DNA from: an uncultured Clostridia bacterium
GTDB lineage: Bacteria > Bacillota > Clostridia > Christensenellales > Borkfalkiaceae
DNA length: 64,000 bases
Direction: 5' to 3'
Assembly (NCBI GenBank): GCA_947623655.1
Contig: CANQHG010000002.1
Span: forward strand, 1 to 64,000
How positions within the stretch are numbered: position 1 is the first letter of the stretch; every line of letters begins with the position of its first letter. Shown in pieces: positions 18,427 through 27,300 of the stretch. The notes under the pieces are model-generated. The model ran no database searches and was not told the origin of the DNA. It was given only the letters and a program-made list of their open reading frames with translations. The position numbers and the translations under genes were made by a program.

Positions 18427-21069
18427 TTATGACTTTTTTGCGTTGCGACGCAGAAAACATTTTGAGATCTCTACACCGACGAGCGGCACGAGGCACAGCC
18501 CCGCGACGATCGCATACTGCACGGGCGTAAGAAGAATAAGCCCGAAGAAGCTTTCGGCCCCCGGGATAAAGGGCGTTGCAAAGAGAAGCAAAAGCACGAT
18601 CGCAAACGATCCCCCCATCGCCGCATAGAGGGCCTTGTTGTGGCCGTTTCCCTTTGCGAAGACGGACGCCGTGTTCGAACGCTGGTTGGCGACGTGCACG
18701 AGTTGGGAGACGGAAACCGTTGCAAAAGTCATCGTCATCGCCGCGGACGGATCGCCGAACCCGTAGAGCCCGATGAAGTAGGCCGAAAGCGAGGCGGCGG
18801 AAAGAAGGGCTCCGTGGAAGAGCACGCGGAAGATCAGTCCCCGCTCAAACAGCGTTCCCGATTTGATGGGCGGACGCCGCATGATATCGGACGACGCAGG
18901 GTCGACCCCGAGCCCGAGCGCGGGAAGCGTATCCGTCACGAGGTTGATGATGAGAATGTGCACTGCGAGAATGGGCGCGGGGAGATTGAAGAGCGTTGCG
19001 ATGATGAGCGTGAGAATCTCGGCGATGTTGCCCGCAAGCAGGAACTGAATGACTTTCTGAATGTTGGCGTATACTCTTCTGCCCTCTCTCACGGCGCTCT
19101 CGATGGTCGTGAAATTGTTGTCGAGCAAAATGATGTCGGAAGCGTCTTTTGCGACGTCGGTGCCCGCCCCCATCGCAACGCCGATATCCGCCGCTTTGAG
19201 CGCGGGGGAATCGTTAACGCCGTCTCCCGTCATGGAGGCGACCTCGCCCGTCCGTTGCAGAGAGCGCACGATGCGCAGTTTATCGGAGGGCGACACGCGG
19301 GCATAGACAGAGGTCGTGCCCACGACCCGATCGAGCGCTTCGTCCGTCATGGCGGAAAGTTCGCTGCCCGACACTACGGTATCTCCCTCTCTGTAGATCT
19401 TGAGTTCTTTGGCGATGGCGACTGCCGTCGTCTTGTGGTCGCCCGTGATCATGACGACCCTGATCCCCGCCGCATGGCAGGACTCTACGGCGCCGATGAC
19501 CTCTTTGCGCGGCGGATCGATCATGCAGGTGAAGCCGAGGAATGTGAGTTCATTTTCTACGTCATCCCCCTCTTTCGGCACATAGCCGACGGCACGCATG
19601 GCAAACCCGAGCACTCTGAGGGCTTCCGCAGACATCTCCTCGGCCTTGTCGAGAAGAAATTTTTTATCCTCTTCCGTGATGGGGCGAACGCCGTCCGCCG
19701 TGAGAATATTCGTGCAGAGAGGCAGAAGACCGTCGATCGCGCCCTTGGTATAGACTGTATTCGTCCCGTTCTCTCTGACAACGACGGACATGCGCTTTCT
19801 GTCGGAATCGAAAGGCTGTTCGAAGAGGCGGGGTCTTTGCGTTTTGAGTTTGCCGCAGTCCGCGCCGTACTGCTCGGCGAGAGAGATGAGCGCCCCTTCC
19901 GTGGGATCGCCCAACCATTCGCCTTCCCGCGTGGGATCTTTCGCGGCGTCGTTGCAGAGGATGCAAGCGTCGATGAGCGGACGGGCTGAGGCGGCGAGTT
20001 CTTTGCTGTCCGCTTCGATGAGTTTGCCGTCCGAGAGGTAGCGGGTGACTGTCATACGGTTGAGGGTGAGCGTACCCGTCTTGTCGCAACAAATAACGGT
20101 GGCAGAGCCCAACGTCTCCACGGCCGGAAGGGAACGCACGAGCGCCTGTTGCTTTGCCATGCGCTGCACGCCGAGCGCCATGACGACGGTCGCCGTTGCG
20201 GGGAGTCCCTCGGGGATGACGGAGATCGCGAGCGACACTGCCGTGAGCGCAAGCGTCTTCCAATTATGAACGTCGTAAATGAGCCCTACACCGAACATCA
20301 CAAGGGCGACGATAACGCCGACGAGAGAAAGCGTCTTTCCCACTTTATTGAGTTTACGCTTCATAGGCGTCTCGAGTTCGTCCGTTTCGTCGAGCATGCC
20401 CGCGATCGAGCCGACCTGCGTGTGCATGCCCGTCTCCACAACGACGCCCATTCCCGTGCCCGCCGTGCAGACGGAAGAAGAAAATGCCATGTTCACCCTG
20501 TCGCCCAAGGGCGCATCCTCTTTCAGGACGGCGAGGGCGTCCTTTTCGACGGGTACGCTCTCGCCCGTGAGCGCCGACTCCTGCACGGCGAGATTTGCCT
20601 CCTCAAGGAGACGAAGATCGGCGGGGACGACGCAACCGTCGGCAAGAATCACAATATCGCCGGGAACGAGCTCCTCGGCGGGGAGCGTGCACTCCTTGCC
20701 ATCCCTCAAAACGCGGGCTGTGGGCGCCGTCAGAGTCGAGAGAGAGGCGAGAGCGTCGGCCGCTTTCTTTTCCTGCACGATGCCGATCACGGCGTTGACG
20801 ATGACAATGACGAAAATGACGGCGGCCTCCGCCCAATCGTGAAAGACGAGAGAAAGGACGGCCGCGAGAATGAGGATGATGACCATGACGTCTTTGATCT
20901 GTTCCCACAGCATGCGCCAGATGCTCTTTTGCTTGCGCTCCCTGAGAGCATTTCTGCCGTACTGTTCCCGTCTTGCAGCGGCCTCCGAAGAGGAGAGCCC
21001 CTCTCTTTTCGCGGAAAGCGCGGAAAGGACTTCCTCCGCTCCCCTTGCATGCCAATTTTTTTGTTCCAT
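18427..21069 (-). CDS. P-type calcium-transporting ATPase (P2 type)
   Basis: An 880-residue P2-type cation pump that exports Ca2+ from the cytoplasm at the expense of ATP. Visible motifs: actuator TGES at 168-171, transmembrane M4 motif PEGLP at 286-290 (Ca2+ ligand region), phosphorylation motif DKTGTLT with Asp329, MITGDHKTTA, and the hinge GDGVNDSPALK. Ten hydrophobic segments fit the SERCA/PMR1 pattern. The start at 21069 is preceded by GGAGCAGGAT; an upstream extension has no such site. It is transcribed divergently from the antiporter. Calcium is the most likely ion from the P2 motifs; Mn2+ or Mg2+ is possible. Confidence 0.92.
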   Translation of the reverse strand: MEQKNWHARGAEEVLSALSAKREGLSSSEAAARREQYGRNALRERKQKSIWRMLWEQIKDVMVIILILAAVLSLVFHDWAEAAVIFVIVIVNAVIGIVQEKKAADALASLSTLTAPTARVLRDGKECTLPAEELVPGDIVILADGCVVPADLRLLEEANLAVQESALTGESVPVEKDALAVLKEDAPLGDRVNMAFSSSVCTAGTGMGVVVETGMHTQVGSIAGMLDETDELETPMKRKLNKVGKTLSLVGVIVALVMFGVGLIYDVHNWKTLALTAVSLAISVIPEGLPATATVVMALGVQRMAKQQALVRSLPAVETLGSATVICCDKTGTLTLNRMTVTRYLSDGKLIEADSKELAASARPLIDACILCNDAAKDPTREGEWLGDPTEGALISLAEQYGADCGKLKTQRPRLFEQPFDSDRKRMSVVVRENGTNTVYTKGAIDGLLPLCTNILTADGVRPITEEDKKFLLDKAEEMSAEALRVLGFAMRAVGYVPKEGDDVENELTFLGFTCMIDPPRKEVIGAVESCHAAGIRVVMITGDHKTTAVAIAKELKIYREGDTVVSGSELSAMTDEALDRVVGTTSVYARVSPSDKLRIVRSLQRTGEVASMTGDGVNDSPALKAADIGVAMGAGTDVAKDASDIILLDNNFTTIESAVREGRRVYANIQKVIQFLLAGNIAEILTLIIATLFNLPAPILAVHILIINLVTDTLPALGLGVDPASSDIMRRPPIKSGTLFERGLIFRVLFHGALLSAASLSAYFIGLYGFGDPSAAMTMTFATVSVSQLVHVANQRSNTASVFAKGNGHNKALYAAMGGSFAIVLLLLFATPFIPGAESFFGLILLTPVQYAIVAGLCLVPLVGVEISKCFLRRNAKKS

Positions 21070-21103
21070 ATCCTGCTCCGAATTCTTTATGTCTTTATGT
21101 ATT

Positions 21104-21132
21104 ATTATAACGCAGAATCGAAAGAATAAAAA
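21104..21132 (-). promoter_or_regulatory. probable promoter of the calcium ATPase
   Basis: Perfect -10 TATAAT on the minus strand (21104-21109) with only a weak -35 (TTTTTA, 21127-21132) at 17 bp. The rest of this 308-base divergent gap carries the plus-strand antiporter promoter; nothing else was recognised. Confidence 0.55.
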
Positions 21133-21261
21133 CCATTTGCGGGAGAAAAATGAGCATTCTCTCGGCACCTGTTCCGCGTCATGACGCCGCACTCTCCGCC
21201 CGCAAAACAGGGAATGGCTGAAAAAAATTCTCAAAACCTTAAAATTTTTTTCAAAACCATC

Positions 21262-21290
21262 TTGTTTTTTTCAGGCAAATTTGCTATAAT
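21262..21290 (+). promoter_or_regulatory. SigA-type promoter of the antiporter/mgtC pair
   Basis: -35 TTGTTT (21262-21267), 17-bp spacer, -10 TATAAT (21285-21290), giving an approximately 80-base leader to the first ATG. Confidence 0.7.
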
Positions 21291-21377
21291 ACTATACTCT
21301 CAAGAAAATCATACATATCATAATAAGATAAGGAAATTTTTTCCCGCGTATTCCGGCCGGATGCGCGGACGGTAGAT

Positions 21378-22874
21378 ATGTCGAAATTCCACGATCTCAT
21401 CAACAACTTCTATGCGCGGCTCTCCGAAACCTCCAACGTGCCCGTCGTCATCATCTCGATCGCGATCATGTTGCTCGCAGGCTTTCTCGGGACGCGGATC
21501 ACAAAGCGGCTGAAACTTCCCAACGTCACCGCCTATATTCTCGTCGGCATCTTGCTCGGACCGTTTTGCTTCGGCCTCGTGCCAAACGAAGTGGCGGAAG
21601 GCATGGACTTTATCTCGGACATCGCGCTCGCCTTTATCGCTTTCAGCGTGGGAGAATATTTCCGTTTTTCCACGCTCAAAAAGAACGGCGGAAAAGTGAT
21701 CGTCATTACGCTCTTCGAAGCGCTTGCGGCGTCTGTTCTCGTTTTTATCCTCACGTTCTGCATTCTGCGGCTGCCGCTGAGTTTCTCTCTCATTCTCGCC
21801 GCGCTTGCCTCGGCGACCGCTCCCGCATCGACGATGATGACGATCCGCCAGACCAAGGCGCACGGCGACTTCGTTGACACTCTTCTCTCTGTCGTCGCGC
21901 TTGACGATGTGGTGAGCCTTCTCGCGTTCAGCGTCGCCGTTTCGGTCGCATCCGCGATGGAGGGAAACGGGTTTTCCGCGGCCGACGTTCTTCTGCCCAT
22001 TGCATGGAATATCCTTCTCATTGCGATCGGCGTCGCGTTCGGGTTTCTGCTCAAATTTCTCATGGCGAAGCGTTCGACGGACAACCGCCTCATCGTCTCC
22101 ATCGCCTTTCTCTTCACGATCTGCGGGATCGGCTCCGCGCTCGACGTGTCGCCCCTTCTCGCCTGCATGGTGATGAGCACGGTGTACATCAACATCTCGG
22201 GCGACGACAAGCTGTTCAAACAGCTCAACTACTTTTCGCCCCCCATCTTGCTCCTCTTCTTTGTGAAGTCGGGCATCGGATTCGACCTGAAATCACTCGT
22301 GAGCGGCGGCAGTTTCGGGAGCGTCCCCCTCATCGTTGTGGGGATCCTCTATTTCCTCGTCCGTCTTGCGGGAAAATACGGCGGCGCGTTCGCCGGCTGT
22401 GCGGTCACGAAGAAAGATAAACGGGTCAGAAACTATCTCGGCATGGCGCTTGCTCCGCAGGCGGGCGTAGCGATCGGACTTGCGGCGCTCGGCGCGCGTG
22501 TGATCGGCGGCGCCGCGGGAGGCAATCTCGAAACGATCATTCTCTCCTCGAGCATCCTTTACGAACTTGCAGGGCCCGCGCTTGCAAAACTTTCGCTGTA
22601 TCTGTCCTGTTCTTACGGCGAGCGTGCGGCGGCATTGGAAGCGTCGGCAACGGCGGACGGGCAGGCCGTTTCTCCCGAAAAACCGCCTACCCGAGAGGAA
22701 GAGGTCGCTTCGCTCAAAGAAAGGCTACAACAGATTCAGAAAGAGCTCTCCGTCAAAGAATATGCCCGTTCCCCCGAGGAAGAAGCCTTTCTCGAGGCAA
22801 CGGAACCGCCGGAGGCCGAAGAAGTCTCCACAGGTTCCGAATATAACAGAAGAAAATTCATCAATAAGAGGTAA
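21378..22874 (+). CDS. CPA2-type cation:proton antiporter (Kef/NapA-like)
   Basis: A 498-residue membrane protein of the monovalent cation:proton antiporter-2 family. About 12 hydrophobic segments cover residues 20-405. The family hallmark is seen in YILVGILLGPFCFG (early helix pair) and in the ion-site region SVVALDDVVSLLAF, where the Asp-Asp pair would bind the cation. The last ~90 residues are a charged, probably coiled-coil cytosolic tail (EEEVASLKERLQQIQKEL) and not a recognisable NAD-binding RCK domain. The ribosome binding site is weak. It leads a two-gene operon with an MgtC-like protein, 5 bases apart, and is divergent from a Ca2+ pump, so this is an ion-homeostasis cluster. Na+ or K+ as substrate cannot be decided. 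Confidence 0.87.
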   Translation: MSKFHDLINNFYARLSETSNVPVVIISIAIMLLAGFLGTRITKRLKLPNVTAYILVGILLGPFCFGLVPNEVAEGMDFISDIALAFIAFSVGEYFRFSTLKKNGGKVIVITLFEALAASVLVFILTFCILRLPLSFSLILAALASATAPASTMMTIRQTKAHGDFVDTLLSVVALDDVVSLLAFSVAVSVASAMEGNGFSAADVLLPIAWNILLIAIGVAFGFLLKFLMAKRSTDNRLIVSIAFLFTICGIGSALDVSPLLACMVMSTVYINISGDDKLFKQLNYFSPPILLLFFVKSGIGFDLKSLVSGGSFGSVPLIVVGILYFLVRLAGKYGGAFAGCAVTKKDKRVRNYLGMALAPQAGVAIGLAALGARVIGGAAGGNLETIILSSSILYELAGPALAKLSLYLSCSYGERAAALEASATADGQAVSPEKPPTREEEVASLKERLQQIQKELSVKEYARSPEEEAFLEATEPPEAEEVSTGSEYNRRKFINKR

Positions 22875-22879
22875 AGAAT

Positions 22880-23596
22880 ATGCCCACCGATTATATTGCA
22901 AAATGGCTCGGAGAATGGTCGAGCGAAGTCAATCTTGCGTCTACTGCGCTCAAAACGGCGATCGTCATCGTCATGGCCGTTGTTTTGGGATGCGAAAGAT
23001 CGAGGAACCGCCACGCCGCGGGACTGAGGACGTTTATCGTGCTCTCCATCGGCTCGATGTTCGCGGGGATCGCGGATATCTATTTCATCAAAAACCTCGG
23101 GGTGAACTTCTCGTTCATGTCGGCCGCGGTGTTCATCGGAATTTCCATCATCACGACGAATACAATCGTCTACTCCTCAAAAAACCAGATCATGGGGCTC
23201 ACGACCTCTATCGGCGTATGGACGATGTCGATCATTTCCGCGATTTTGGGCTACGGGCTCTACACCGCCGCGCTCATCGGATTTGCCGCGCTCATGATCG
23301 GCCTCCTCGCTTTCTCCAAGCTGGAATATTACATCAAGAATAAATCCGACCACTTTGAGATTCATCTCGAACTCAAAACGCGCGGCAGTTTACAGGAATT
23401 TATTACGGCAGCACGGGAATTCGGACTCAAGATCGACAATCTCGAACTCAATCCCGCCTATGCGAATTCCGGACTCAGCGTATACACCGTGCGCTTCACC
23501 ATCATCGACAAGTCTCTCCGAAAGAAACGGCACAGCGATATCATCGAGGCTCTCTCCGTTCTCGACTGCGTGTATTATATGGAAAAAATCGGCTGA
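22880..23596 (+). CDS. MgtC/SapB-family membrane protein
   Basis: A 238-residue protein with the MgtC fold: helices near residues 22-38, 50-68, 74-93 and 100-130, with the family motif GCERSRNRHAAGLRTF after the first helix. The C-terminal ~85 residues form a soluble ACT-like domain (FEIHLELKTRGSLQEFI, DVLDCVYYMEKI-like ending). MgtC proteins are linked to Mg2+ limitation and to control of ATP synthase in some pathogens; in commensals the role is unclear. It has an AGAGG box and is co-transcribed with the antiporter. Confidence 0.88.
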   Translation: MPTDYIAKWLGEWSSEVNLASTALKTAIVIVMAVVLGCERSRNRHAAGLRTFIVLSIGSMFAGIADIYFIKNLGVNFSFMSAAVFIGISIITTNTIVYSSKNQIMGLTTSIGVWTMSIISAILGYGLYTAALIGFAALMIGLLAFSKLEYYIKNKSDHFEIHLELKTRGSLQEFITAAREFGLKIDNLELNPAYANSGLSVYTVRFTIIDKSLRKKRHSDIIEALSVLDCVYYMEKIG

Positions 23597-23667
23597 TTTT
23601 CCCTTTTCCTTATTATACATTATATATAATAGAGCTCTGTTACCGAAAACAAAAAAAGAATTACTGC

Positions 23668-23706
23668 AAAAGTCCTTTCGCAAAGCTTTGCGAAAGGACT
23701 TTTTTT
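23668..23706. terminator. bidirectional terminator between mgtC and lipoprotein copy 1
   Basis: A perfect 18-bp inverted repeat without loop bases (23668-23685 with 23686-23703), ending in TTTTTT on the plus strand and an A-rich flank on the other. It lies between two convergent genes, 72 bases after mgtC and about 30 bases after the minus-strand lipoprotein. It lies outside the large duplicated block, so copy 2 lacks it. Confidence 0.92.
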
Positions 23707-23735
23707 CGTTATGAAACTTCTCCTTTTTGAGAAAG

Positions 23736-24314
23736 TCAGGCAAGGGAGTAGGAGAAAGAGATGAGGATGGAGACGGAGTAATCGGAGGAGCGGAACTTAA
23801 CGGAAAGGGACGCGAGGTTATCGCCGTCGAGAGTCATGGTGAGGACGATCTCTTCCATTTCCGCATGCTCTCCGTTAAAGCCGAATACTTCGTCTTCCGT
23901 GCCGTCGCGCAGTTCCCCGCGAAACGTGTCGCCCATGATCTCATACCCGTACTTGAAGTTCTCCGTCTCAAGCGTCAGAGCGGGATTGAACGTCTCCGCG
24001 GCGGAGACGACATCATTCTCCGTCGTCACCGTATACGCTTCCTCCGTGTTTTCGTCCACTTTGTTGAGCCTCTTTTCCGTGGACGTCATCTCATAGCCCG
24101 TCTCCGTCTTCTCGTACGCTTTCTCAAAGTCATACACGGCGAGCTTGCCGCGCAGGACTTCTATCTCCTGCGTTACCGTTACCGCCTCCGCCGTATGCGC
24201 ATACCCCTCGCGGAACTTATTGAGCCCGTCGTCTTCCGTCTCCCCGCATGCCGCGAGCGCCATCATCCCAACTGCTGCGATCGCTGCGATCGTTGCGATC
24301 CATTGCTTCTTCAT
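23736..24314 (-). CDS. 192-residue lipoprotein coupled to giant protein 1
   Basis: A small exported lipoprotein of unknown function (lipobox LAAC at about residue 20-23, CGETEDD after cleavage). The mature part is mostly beta-strand-like with charged turns and no known motif. Its start overlaps the stop of the giant gene (TGATG), and its GGAGG box is encoded by the giant's last codons (LRRKF), so translation is coupled. A longer in-frame reading to 24674 overlaps the giant gene and lacks a binding site. The paralogue at 37762-38340 differs by a few residues near the C-terminus. Obligate pairing suggests a partner that sits at the membrane beside the giant protein. Confidence 0.85.
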   Translation of the reverse strand: MKKQWIATIAAIAAVGMMALAACGETEDDGLNKFREGYAHTAEAVTVTQEIEVLRGKLAVYDFEKAYEKTETGYEMTSTEKRLNKVDENTEEAYTVTTENDVVSAAETFNPALTLETENFKYGYEIMGDTFRGELRDGTEDEVFGFNGEHAEMEEIVLTMTLDGDNLASLSVKFRSSDYSVSILISFSYSLA

Positions 24315-27300
24315 CAGAATTTCCTCCTCAACATGACATATGCGAGCGCTGCAAGCGCGGTCGTCACGAACAGCCCCGAGATGAGCGCGTCGGCCGTCAT
24401 GTGCGCCGTTTCGATGACTTCTTCGTCGATCTCTGCGTTCCATGCGTCGATGAGCGCCGTGTAACGAGCCAGCTCTTCTTCCGCCAGCGTCCTCTCCTCT
24501 TCCGTGAGCGACGCCAGCGTTACGGCGATCTCTTTCACCGTGTCGAAGTCTTCCGCCGTCAGCTCTTCCGCCGTAAGATCCCCTGCGATCTCTTCGAGAC
24601 GCCGCAGCGCCGTGACCAGGTTCTCGGAGTATGCCGTCAGTTTCACGACTACGGCGAACTCCTTGCTCCCGCAATAGTTCTTATCCTCTACGGTGGCTGT
24701 CACCGTGTAGCTGCCCGTCTCCTTAAGCGCGGGCGGGTCGAGCACGATCCTGACGGGCGCTTCGGCAAACGCCGTGAGCGCGATGTCCGCGCCCGTGTAC
24801 TCGAGCACGACCGTTCCGTTATCGTTCTCTCCCGCGAGCACGATCGTTTCCCCGATGTCCCGCTTCGAGATCGTGAACGTTCCCCCGATGAATGTCGCCC
24901 TGTAGTTCGTGTTTCCGCAGACGCCGCCGAGCGCATACTCGCCCGCGTCCGTGCCCGCTTCTTTCACGAGCACGATCTTCAGGTCGTCGCCCGCTACGGC
25001 GTTCTCCGCTTCCCAGCGCGTCTGCATCGGCTCGGGCTCCTTGCCCGTATATTCCGCCGTCTGGTCTGCCACCCGCACCGTGATCTCCCGCGGCGTGATC
25101 GTGAACGTACCCTTTATCCATGTAACCGTGTAGTTCTCGTTGCCGAACGTGCCTGCGATCTCGTATTCGCCCGCGTCCCAGCTCTCTTTCGCTACGAGCG
25201 AGAGGACGATGTTCTTCTCGTCTACGGCTTCGATCCCGCCGCCGTCGTCATACCGCCCCTGCTCAAGCGCGGGTTCTTTTCCGTCGTATCCCGCCGTCTG
25301 GTCTGCGATCGTCACCGTGATCGCTTTCGGCGTCACTCTGAATGTGCCCGCTTTAAACGTCACGTCGTAGTTCTTGTTCGTATAGCCGCCCGTGATCGTA
25401 TACTCGCCCACCGTGTGCCCGTTCTGCTTGGTCAGTACGATATTCAGCTCGTCGTTCCCAACGATCATCCCGTTGTCGTCCCATGCCGTCTGCAAGACTG
25501 CGGGCTCCCTGCCGTTGTATACGGCCGTCTGGTCTGCGATCGTCACCGTGATCTTGCGCGCCGTGATGCGGAACAATCCCGTTTTGAAGACTACGCTGTA
25601 GTTGTCGTTCCTGTACTCCGCGCGGATCGTATAGCTGCCTGCCTCCGTCCCCGCGTCTTTCGCCAGCACGATATGCAGATCGTCCCCGTCAAGCAACCGT
25701 CCGTCGTCTTCCCACTCCGCGTTGTCCGGCACCGGCTCCTGCCCGTTGTATTCCGCCGTCTGGTCTTTCAGCGTCACCGTGATCTTACGCGCCGTCACTT
25801 CAAACTCGCCTGCCGCAAACGTCACTGCGTAGTTCTTGTTCCCCGCGCTTCCCGCGATCGCATACTTCCCTACCGCCGTATGGTCGCCTGCCCCCAGCGT
25901 GAGCGTCACTTCAAGATCGTCGCCCGACACGCGGCTCCCTTCCGTCACTTTCCATGCGCTTTGGTCAAGCTTCGGTTCCTGTCCGTTGTATTCCGCCTTG
26001 CCGCCGTTCGGCGTCACCGTCACGGCACGAGGCTTTATCGTGTATCTCCCCCCTTCGAACGTCACTTCGTAGTTCTCGTTCGTATAGCTTCCGACGATCG
26101 CATATCCGCCTTCGCGTACCTCGTCGCCCGCTTCCTTGCTCAGCACGATCTTCAGATCGTCGTTCCCTACGATCTCTCCGGCTCCCGCCTGCCACTTCTT
26201 CTGGTCCACGGAAGCTCTGTCGCCGTATACGCTCTCCTGGTCGAGGATCGTGACGTTTATCTTGCGCTTCTCGATCGTATATGCCCCTGTGCCGCCCTTG
26301 AACGTCACCGCATAGTCCGTGTTCGCGCTCCTGCCCGTGATGTCGTATTTGCCCGCGTTCCTGCCTCCGGTTTTCGTCAGCGTCACTTCAAGATCGTCGC
26401 CCGCCGCTACGCCTTCCGCTTCATACGCGTCCTGCTTCACCGTTATGCTCTCGCCGTATACGCTGCTCTGCGCGCCGATCTGCACTTCGATCTCTTTCGC
26501 AACGATCTCCAAAGCTCCGCCCGTGAACGTCACCGCATAGTTCTCGTTCGTGTACCCGCCGTCCAGCGTATACTTGCCCGCATGCTCATGCGTCGTCGTC
26601 AGCGTGATCCCCAGATCGTCCTCTTTGTAGATCTCGCCGCTCTTCAGCGTCCAGTCCGTTCCGTATACCGCGCCGAATTCAGGCGCCGTTCCCGTATAGA
26701 CTGCCTTGTGCGCCGTCACCTCTACGGTCACTTTCGCACGCTCTATCGTCACGCTCCCTTTCACGAACGTTACGTCATAGTCCCGCGCAGCCGCTTCTCC
26801 GTCTATCTCGTAGACCCCCGCGTTCCACGCTCCGCCTTTCCCGACAACGTGCAGCGTCACGCCGAGCACTTCGCGGCCGTCTCCGTCCGCCAGGCCCGTT
26901 ACCGTCCAGATCTCCGTCTCCAATGTAGGCGCTTCTCCGTTGTAGCCCACGCTCGCCGACTTCCCGATCCTCACTTCTACGCCTTTCTTCGTTACCGTGT
27001 ATGTCCCCGTCCCGAAGGTCACGTTGTAGTTCGTGTTCCGCCATGTCCCCGTGAGCGTATAATTGCCCGCATGGTATTTCTCCGCCGCTTCGATCTCCAG
27101 CTCGATCCCAAGATCGTCACCCGCTGCGATCGTCCCGTCCGATAATGTCCAGTCTCTGCCCTGTTCCGCGCTCAGCTGCGGCGTCCTGCCCGTGTATGCG
27201 CCGCTCTGCGCGCCGATCTGCACCGTCACGTTCCGCTTGGTGATCGTGTACGTCGCAGGCGTGAACGTTACGCTGTAGTTCGCATTCCCGCTTACCGCGC

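Noticed and set aside
24315..24674. 120-residue N-terminal extension of lipoprotein 1 (and the same for copy 2)
   Set aside because: It lies inside the giant gene in another frame, is Arg/Gly-rich, and places the signal peptide in the middle.
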